From Thermodesulfovibrionales bacterium (GTDB taxonomy: Bacteria; Nitrospirota; Thermodesulfovibrionia; Thermodesulfovibrionales; Dissulfurispiraceae): DNA of 64,000 bases. The number at the start of each line of letters is the position of its first letter. The first letter of the stretch is position 1. The stretch covers positions 62,001 to 126,000 of the forward strand of contig JAGUWD010000009.1 of NCBI GenBank assembly GCA_020062545.1, written 5' to 3'. Both the position numbers and the translations under genes were made by a program. The notes below the pieces were generated by a model, which ran no database searches, was not told where the DNA came from, and was given only the letters and a program-made list of their open reading frames with translations. Below, piece by piece: positions 56,390 to 64,000 of this stretch.

Positions 56390-57175
56390 TTAGAAATAAG
56401 ATAGTTCCTTTAAATACCGATAAAACAAATCAAGCCCTCTTTTATGCTCTGGTGTAAACCCATAATCAATCCTTTCCCAGTATGATACAATATCACCCTC
56501 TGACATGAACTCTTTCATCGGCGAGTGCTGTGCAATCTCTACAAACTTCTTTAAAGCAATCTCTTTTGCTGTATTCAAATCTCTGACAAGTTTATTCAAC
56601 AATTCCTGCTTACCAGATATATCCATCCTCGCAATCCATAAAGCAAAGACAAATGGCAAACCTGTTTTTTCATACCAAATCTCTCCGAGGTCGTAAATTA
56701 ACCGTGAACCGTACGTAAACCGTAAACCGTATTTAAGCGCATCATCACCTATAAGCAGAAATGCCTCAGCACCTGAGTTTTCAGGATTCCGTGACACCTG
56801 CATCTTACACTGAATCCCATAAAATTTTTTAAGGATAATATCAAGCAAGGCAACGGATGTTTCTGACTGGGAAGATACGTATATTGTGCCTCCATTTAAT
56901 TCCACAATCGGTATTTTACTGAAAAGCAAAATACTCTTAACATGACCTTTAGAGCTTATGGAATGGCCGTCAATTATCCGGTAAAGGGATGGATTTCTAA
57001 GATACTCTATTGATGAAGAAGGGCTTACATCTATTTCTCCATCTCTGAGCATTTTATTTAGTACAGAAGGAACGCCTTCAACAAATTCGTAAGACGAGCA
57101 GTCGCACTCTTTTTCCAGCATATAGAATATGGGGAAAAGATTTGCATAAGGAATCTTGCCTATTCTAAGCTTCAC
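56390..57175 (-). CDS. mqnA: Menaquinone biosynthesis MqnA/MqnD family (MqnA-like)
   Basis: RIGKIPYANLFPIFYMLE, GVPSVLNKMLRDGEIDVSPSSSIEYLRN, DLGEIWYEKTGLPFVFALW. Confidence 0.9.
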   Translation of the reverse strand: MKLRIGKIPYANLFPIFYMLEKECDCSSYEFVEGVPSVLNKMLRDGEIDVSPSSSIEYLRNPSLYRIIDGHSISSKGHVKSILLFSKIPIVELNGGTIYVSSQSETSVALLDIILKKFYGIQCKMQVSRNPENSGAEAFLLIGDDALKYGLRFTYGSRLIYDLGEIWYEKTGLPFVFALWIARMDISGKQELLNKLVRDLNTAKEIALKKFVEIAQHSPMKEFMSEGDIVSYWERIDYGFTPEHKRGLDLFYRYLKELSYF

Positions 57176-58617
57176 CCTTTTATCACTCCCATCGGCCTCA
57201 GCCTCGCAACCTTTAAAGAAATCCCTGCATTATGCACAACCTCAACAACATTGGAAACATCCTTATAAGCCTCTGACATCTCCTCTGCAAGCGTTTCCCT
57301 TCCTGCTGCCCTCACAATTATGCCTCTATCCTCCATCTCGCGCCATATAGCCCGTCCCTTTGCCTGTCTGATTGCCTGATGCCTTGACATTACCCTTCCT
57401 GCTCCATGGCATGTGGAGCCAAATGTCTCATTCATCGCCCTTTCTGTGCCGATGAGAACAAATGATGCCCTGCCCATATCGCCAGGGATAAGGACAGGCT
57501 GTCCTAAGTTTCTATAAACCGCAGGCAGTTCGGGGTGTCCAGGTGGAAAAGCCCGTGTAGCGCCCTTTCTGTGAACCACCAATTTTTTCTTTTTCCCATT
57601 AACAATATGCTCTTCTATCTTCGCTATGTTATGGGCAACATCATAAATCAGTGTCATGCCGAGTTCTGAGGGCGAAACATTAAATACAGACATAAAAACA
57701 TCTCGAGTCCAGTGCATAAGGCATTGCCTGTTGCCCCATGCATAATTTGCAGCAGCCTTCATTGCAGCAAAATAATCCTGCGCCTCGGGGCTGTTAAACG
57801 GTGCGCATGCAAGTTCCCTGTCAGGCAGTGAAATATTATATTTCTGGACAGCCCTGCCCATCACCTCAAGGAAATCCGTGCATACCTGATGGCCGAATCC
57901 CCTCGAACCTGAATGTATCATAACAGTTATCTGATCTCTAAAAAGACCGAGGGCATTTGCTGTCTTTTCATCGTATATCTCATCCACATACTGAACCTCG
58001 AGAAAATGATTACCCGAGCCTAAAGTTCCCTGCTGAGACCTTCCCCTTTCGTATGCCTTCTGGCTGACAATGGATGGGTCTGCTCCTTCAAGGCATCCTC
58101 CAGACTCGATCTTTTCAAGGTCTGATATGTCTCCAAGCCCCTTTTCAACAGCCCATCTCGCGCCCTTTAAAAGCAGTTTTTCTTCGTCTTCCGGGCCAAG
58201 TCTAATTTTGCCTTTTGAGCCAACACCCGATGGTATTTCATTGTAAAGGGCATCGATCAACTCTTTCAGCCTTGTAATCACTTTGTCCTTTTTGAGATTG
58301 CTCCTTAAAAGCCTTACCCCGCAGTTTATATCATAACCGACACCGCCCGGAGAAATTATTCCCTCTTTAATATCAAATGCAGCAACGCCTCCTATTGGAA
58401 ACCCATAGCCTGTATGTATGTCAGGCATTGCCAATGATACGCCAACAATACCCGGTAATGTCGCCACATTTGCCACCTGCTCGATGGACTCGGATTCCAG
58501 TTCCTTTTCAAGAACATTATCCACATAAATAATCCCTTTCGTCCTCATGCCTGGCTTGTAGTCGCCGGGGACTTCCAGCCTGTTTTCATCTATCCTTTTA
58601 AGTCTCTCAATGGACAT
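57172..58617 (-). CDS. rtcB: RNA-splicing ligase RtcB
   Basis: MPDIHTGYGFPIGGVAAFD, GGVGYDINCGVRLL, LGSGNHFLEVQ, HSGSRGFGHQV, GTCH-like TCHGAGRVMSR. Confidence 0.98.
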   Translation of the reverse strand: MSIERLKRIDENRLEVPGDYKPGMRTKGIIYVDNVLEKELESESIEQVANVATLPGIVGVSLAMPDIHTGYGFPIGGVAAFDIKEGIISPGGVGYDINCGVRLLRSNLKKDKVITRLKELIDALYNEIPSGVGSKGKIRLGPEDEEKLLLKGARWAVEKGLGDISDLEKIESGGCLEGADPSIVSQKAYERGRSQQGTLGSGNHFLEVQYVDEIYDEKTANALGLFRDQITVMIHSGSRGFGHQVCTDFLEVMGRAVQKYNISLPDRELACAPFNSPEAQDYFAAMKAAANYAWGNRQCLMHWTRDVFMSVFNVSPSELGMTLIYDVAHNIAKIEEHIVNGKKKKLVVHRKGATRAFPPGHPELPAVYRNLGQPVLIPGDMGRASFVLIGTERAMNETFGSTCHGAGRVMSRHQAIRQAKGRAIWREMEDRGIIVRAAGRETLAEEMSEAYKDVSNVVEVVHNAGISLKVARLRPMGVIKG

Positions 58618-58629
58618 AACGCACCTCCA

Positions 58630-59052
58630 TTAAATATCAAACACAACCTCTATCTCCCATCTGCTGTTTATCTTCTCAACCATGATATTGTGATAGGTCG
58701 CTGCCTTCACAAGCAGCCTTCTCTCATGCCTATTGGGATCAAACTCCTCACCGTATACCTTTGCCTTAATAAAAGCCATCGGCTGATTGCTAAAAGTGAT
58801 TATCTCTATTCTCTTGCCGATGAATCCATAAGTGTCAAACTGGAATATCAATTCATTGAGATATGAAACAAGTAATCCTTCCAAGGAGTCCCCTTTAGTC
58901 TCTATATCTATCGTCTGTTTTTCATCAATCCTTTCAATATCCGTAATCAGGCTGTACATGCCGATGCCTGCATTCACAAACGACTCTTCGCAACTTTTTC
59001 CGTAAGCCCTTATGCCCACATCACCAGATATGTCCATTACTTCGAATTCCAT
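58630..59052 (-). CDS. Archease (RtcB cofactor)
   Basis: MEFEVMDISGDVGIRAYGKSCEESFVNAGIGMYSLITD, KAATYHNIMVEKINSRWEIEVVFDI; start corrected to 59052. Confidence 0.92.
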   Translation of the reverse strand: MEFEVMDISGDVGIRAYGKSCEESFVNAGIGMYSLITDIERIDEKQTIDIETKGDSLEGLLVSYLNELIFQFDTYGFIGKRIEIITFSNQPMAFIKAKVYGEEFDPNRHERRLLVKAATYHNIMVEKINSRWEIEVVFDI

Positions 59053-59104
59053 ACTAAATAATACCATAATGCAACTGTTCCATTTTCTGTTTTGACCTGT
59101 TCCA

Positions 59105-59310
59105 TAATCCGCAATGAAGCTTTTGAATACATGGATAGCGGGTGTGCCGAAAAGCCTTAAATAGCGATGCATTAGAGCCGAATCCTCCCGCTGTTTAAGG
59201 GCAACTTCAGTATCGCCTTTTGCATTCAGCAGAAAAACAGGCAGAAAAATAATCTCATCGCATTATTTAAGGCTTTGAGCGCATACCCGCTATCCATGCT
59301 TGCGGATTAT
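59105..59310. repeat. About 206-bp palindromic element upstream of archease
   Basis: ataatccgca...catggatagcgggtgtgccgaaaagccttaaata / tatttaaggctttgagcgcatacccgctatccatg..tgcggattat. Confidence 0.85.
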
Positions 59311-59372
59311 CACCTGTTCATAATCCATAATAATAGATTTTGAGATGGCTGGCTAACGGACAGATTATGGGT

Positions 59373-59418
59373 TTGACAATATTGTAAAAAAGTTATACAT
59401 TAAAATTATTAGTATAAC
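59373..59418 (+). promoter_or_regulatory. Putative sigma-70-like promoter with an operator-like inverted repeat upstream of AbrB/PIN
   Basis: TTGACA at 59373-59378, TACATT/TATACA about 15-17 bp later; inverted repeat gttatac(59392-59398)...gtataac(59412-59418). Confidence 0.55.
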
Positions 59419-59440
59419 TTCCATAAGAAAGGAGAAATTT

Positions 59441-59671
59441 ATGGCAACCGTAAGGGCATTAGCAAAAGGGCAGGTGGTCATACCTGTCGAGATAAGGAAG
59501 AAATACCATATAGAGCCCGGCACAGAAATGCAGATTATGGAATATGGCGGCATTATATACCTTATTCCTCCTGTTGAAGACCCTATAAAAACAGCATGTG
59601 GCATTTTACCTGCTAAACCTTCGCTTTCGGAAAACCTCCTCAAAGAACGGAAGAAAGAGTTCCGGCAATGA
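59441..59671 (+). CDS. AbrB/SpoVT-type (MazE-like) antitoxin
   Basis: ATVRALAKGQVVIPVEIRKKYHIEPGTEMQIMEYGGIIYLIP. Confidence 0.88.
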   Translation: MATVRALAKGQVVIPVEIRKKYHIEPGTEMQIMEYGGIIYLIPPVEDPIKTACGILPAKPSLSENLLKERKKEFRQ

Positions 59672-60072
59672 AGAAGGGGCCATTTATTTTCGACAGTTAT
59701 GCATTATTAAAGCTATTTCAAAAAGAAGATGGCTATGAAAAAATTGCCAGCCTTCTTGCAGAGATAAGAAAAACGGGAACGGACAAATACATCAACGCCA
59801 TCAATCTCGGTGAAATTATCTACTCAACAAAAAGAGAGTTCGGCGATCAAAAGAAAATAGAGGTGCTCGCAAATATTGAACGACTAAACTTTAGCATTTT
59901 ACCGATTCCAAACAGTTTGATATTCCAGGCTGCAGAATATAAGGCCCAGTATAGCATCTCCTATGCAGACTGCTTTACTCTTGCCTCCGCTGTTGAACAT
60001 AAGGCTGTTATAGTTACAGGGGATCCCGAGTTCAAAAAAGTGCAGCATTTGGCAAATATTGTGTGGGTATAA
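59668..60072 (+). CDS. PIN-domain toxin
   Basis: FIFDSYALLKLFQKEDGYEKI, ISYADCFTLASAVEHKAVIVTGDPEFKKV; 4-bp overlap with the antitoxin. Confidence 0.9.
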   Translation: MKKGPFIFDSYALLKLFQKEDGYEKIASLLAEIRKTGTDKYINAINLGEIIYSTKREFGDQKKIEVLANIERLNFSILPIPNSLIFQAAEYKAQYSISYADCFTLASAVEHKAVIVTGDPEFKKVQHLANIVWV

Positions 60073-60081
60073 AAGGCACAC

Positions 60082-61239
60082 ATGACCAGCACATTCACAG
60101 CCCATGCCATCGAAAAGATATTCAAAGGCAAATTTTCCTCTGCCACCAATATTAACCTTCTCTGGAAAGGGAATGAGTCATTTCAAACCATCTTTGATGA
60201 AATCAGGAATGCAGAGAAACTAATATGCCTTGAGTTCTACATATTCAGAAATGACGAAACAGGCACAGAGTTATCTGAATTATTAAAACAAAAGAGCAGG
60301 GAAGGAGTTAATGTATATCTGCTCTACGACCATTTCGGCTCTTTTGGAACTCCGAGGAGTTTCTGGAAGGACATGAAAAACTCTGGCATAAAAATAAAGG
60401 CGTCCAGGCCATTTAAATGGACATCTCCGTTCAATTATGTGCATAGAGATCACAGAAAACTCATCGTAATAGATAACCAAAAGGCATTCACAGGTGGATT
60501 GAACATCGCCAATGAATACAGCGGATTTCATCTGCGGACCAAAGGGAGGGGATGGCGTGACACTGGAATAATGCTCGAAGGCCCGATAGTGGATGAACTT
60601 TTTATGGCATTTAAGAAATGGTGGTATATATGGGGAGGGGAACCAATCGAAATTCCAAATTTCAAATCCCAAATTACAAATTTGAAGGAGGGAATTCCTG
60701 CAATTCCTATTTTTGTTGCCTCTGCACGGGGAAGACGGAGAATGCGGAGACTTCTTTACTATAGCATCAACCATGCACAAAAAAGCATCTCTTTAACGAC
60801 TGCCTATTTCACGCCAAGCAGGAGAATGGTGGAGACTCTTGAAAATGCAGTAAACCGTGGAGTAAAGGTAAAACTCCTCGTTCCCGGTATCAGCGATGTA
60901 CCTGCAGCATCTTATGCAGGCAAGGCGTTCTTTTCAAGGCTTTTAAAGGCAGGGGTTGAGATATACAACTATATGGGCGAAATACTTCATGCAAAGACAT
61001 CTATATTCGACGACTGCTGGAGTGTCATAGGCTCAACAAATCTCGATTTCCAGTCATTGAGGTACAATGACGAGGGCAATGTGGGGATCCTCGATACTGA
61101 TTTTACAGCACGAATGAAAGAGGTATTCGAAGAGGATCTAAAACACTCAATCAGGATAACCCTTGATGAGTGGCATAAAAGGCCATTCAAGGAAAAATTG
61201 AAAGAACACTTCTTTTCGCTATTCAGAAGAAGGCTCTGA
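60082..61239 (+). CDS. Cardiolipin synthase / phospholipase D family protein
   Basis: Two HKD motifs: VHRDHRKLIVIDNQKAFTGGLNIANEY and LHAKTSIFDDCWSVIGSTNLDFQSL. Confidence 0.93.
   Translation: MTSTFTAHAIEKIFKGKFSSATNINLLWKGNESFQTIFDEIRNAEKLICLEFYIFRNDETGTELSELLKQKSREGVNVYLLYDHFGSFGTPRSFWKDMKNSGIKIKASRPFKWTSPFNYVHRDHRKLIVIDNQKAFTGGLNIANEYSGFHLRTKGRGWRDTGIMLEGPIVDELFMAFKKWWYIWGGEPIEIPNFKSQITNLKEGIPAIPIFVASARGRRRMRRLLYYSINHAQKSISLTTAYFTPSRRMVETLENAVNRGVKVKLLVPGISDVPAASYAGKAFFSRLLKAGVEIYNYMGEILHAKTSIFDDCWSVIGSTNLDFQSLRYNDEGNVGILDTDFTARMKEVFEEDLKHSIRITLDEWHKRPFKEKLKEHFFSLFRRRL
60650..60688 (+). repeat. Heptamer array (CAAATTx) inside the cardiolipin synthase-like gene
   Basis: aaattccaaatttcaaatcccaaattacaaatttgaa; 20 nt identical to 63149-63168. 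Confidence 0.9.
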
Positions 61240-61241
61240 AA

Positions 61242-61652
61242 CTATCGAGGAATCTTTCTCTCGGCTATCTGAATCCTGATAGATGCCCTTTCAAGGGCTG
61301 CCATTGCCCTTGCAAAGTCATATTTTTCAACCTGTGCAAGCCTTTCCTCTGCACGCTTCTTTGCTGAGAGCGCCCGCTCAACATCTATATCCTCTGCGCG
61401 CTCTGCGCTGTCAGCAAGTATTACTACCTTGTCAGGAGAAACTTCGGCATAGCCAGAATTTACAAACACATACTCCGTCTTGTTGTCCTTTCTTAATATG
61501 AGCATCCCCACCTTCAGCGTTGTAATGAAAGGCACATGCCCCGGCAGTACGCCAAATTCCCCTTCGGTGCCTGCTGCGGTTACTTCATCAACGTCCTCGC
61601 TCAGCACAAGGCCATGCGGTGTAACAATATCCAACCTCAATTTATTCTCCAT
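61242..61652 (-). CDS. atpC: ATP synthase epsilon subunit
   Basis: [43 protein letters not shown]. Confidence 0.96.
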   Translation of the reverse strand: MENKLRLDIVTPHGLVLSEDVDEVTAAGTEGEFGVLPGHVPFITTLKVGMLILRKDNKTEYVFVNSGYAEVSPDKVVILADSAERAEDIDVERALSAKKRAEERLAQVEKYDFARAMAALERASIRIQIAERKIPR

Positions 61653-61700
61653 ATCCTATCCTTAATTTGAAATTTCAAATTTCAAATTTGAAATTTAATG

Positions 61701-63146
<1,446 letters not shown>

Positions 63147-63165
63147 TCAAATTTCAAATCCCAAA

Positions 63166-64000
63166 TTATTGTTTTAACGCCTCGACACCGCCGACAATAT
63201 CCATAAGTTCTTTTGTAATGGATGCCTGCCTTGCCTTGTTATATTGCAGTGTCAGGCTTGCTATCATGTCATCGGCAGCCTTTGTAGCATTCTCCATTGC
63301 GGTCATCCTTGCTGCCTCTTCCGATGCCTGCGATTCGAGCAATGCCCTGAAGACCTGTATTTCAAGGTTCTTCGGCAGCAGGTTGTCGAATATGGCCTGC
63401 TGTGAAGGCTCATACAGGAATGCTGCTGTTAGCTCCTGTGACTCAGCTTCCTCGGCCTTTACCGGTGCGAGCGGTAAAAGTCGAACAACAGAAACCCTCT
63501 GGACAAGGGCGGATTTAAACTCATTGTAAATGAGTACTACCTCGTCAAATGTCTCATTGATATAGTTTTCTATAATATTGCCGGTGATTTCTTTTGCATT
63601 CAGGTAAGACACCCTTCCAGAGATGCCAAGCCATGACTGGCGCGGTGTGAATCCTCTCCTCTTTAAAAGATCTGTTCCTTTTTTCCCGATGGCACTGACG
63701 CTCACATCTATGCCTTCTGACTGGATTTCCTTAATAAGTTTGAATGCAGCCTTCATTATGTTGGTGTTGAATGCACCGCAGAGCCCCTTGTCGCCGGTGA
63801 GGGCAATAACCTCGATCTTTTTCCTCGGTCTGATTTCGAGCAATGGATGCCCTATCTCCACCGTCTTTGCAAGGGATGTAAGTACCGAATTCATCTTGTC
63901 GGCATAAGGACGAAGCTCGAGTATCCTCATCTGTGCCTTTCTGAACTTGGCTGCTGCAACCATCTTCATGGCCTTGGTGATCTGTTTTGTGCTCTTGACA
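63166..64000 (-). CDS. atpG: ATP synthase gamma subunit (5' end outside window)
   Basis: KQITKAMKMVAAAKFRKAQ, LTGDKGLCGAFNTNI, LTLQYNKARQASITKELMDIVGG; frame stays open to the window edge. Confidence 0.97.
   Translation of the reverse strand, partial: VKSTKQITKAMKMVAAAKFRKAQMRILELRPYADKMNSVLTSLAKTVEIGHPLLEIRPRKKIEVIALTGDKGLCGAFNTNIMKAAFKLIKEIQSEGIDVSVSAIGKKGTDLLKRRGFTPRQSWLGISGRVSYLNAKEITGNIIENYINETFDEVVLIYNEFKSALVQRVSVVRLLPLAPVKAEEAESQELTAAFLYEPSQQAIFDNLLPKNLEIQVFRALLESQASEEAARMTAMENATKAADDMIASLTLQYNKARQASITKELMDIVGGVEALKQ

Noticed and set aside
59053-59172. N-terminal extension of the archease ORF (MHRYLRLFGTPAIHVFKSFIADYG...)
   Set aside because: It reads through the palindromic element; the archease family begins at MEFEVMDISGDVGIRAYG (59052).

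Overview
This 64 kb window looks like bacterial chromosome, possibly Nitrospirota/Thermodesulfovibrionia-like; the lineage is only an impression from gene content. Most of it is dense housekeeping operons: lysS (cut off at the left edge), tpiA-secG, rimP-nusA-recG, typA, ku/ligD, ybeY-pgpH-phoH, queA-spoIID-queH-ruvB-ruvA-ruvC, nadK-tsaE, nnr, panB, recJ-secF-secD-yajC, mqnA-rtcB-archease and atpC-atpD-atpG (cut off at the right edge). Accessory content includes a predicted XhoI/PaeR7I-type restriction-modification pair (about 7.3-9.0 kb), a nuclease/toxin-antitoxin island (about 14.4-18 kb) with a duplicated fragment of the prepilin peptidase gene, and two PIN-type toxin-antitoxin pairs. Two unexplained patterns stand out. 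(1) Many degenerate short tandem arrays of period 7, 8 or 9 bp, each with a different unit, lie between genes and also in frame inside core genes (recG, ruvC, queA, ybeY, udg, recJ, mqnA, cls, prepilin peptidase). In spoIID they encode the apparent signal peptide. (2) A dispersed family of imperfect palindromic elements (about 32.4, 37.9, 51.4 and 59.1 kb) shares a GCGAAAAG...CTTTGAGC-like core; one copy forms the N-terminus of a TPR/SH3 protein. No database search was possible. Family names rest on motif recognition.
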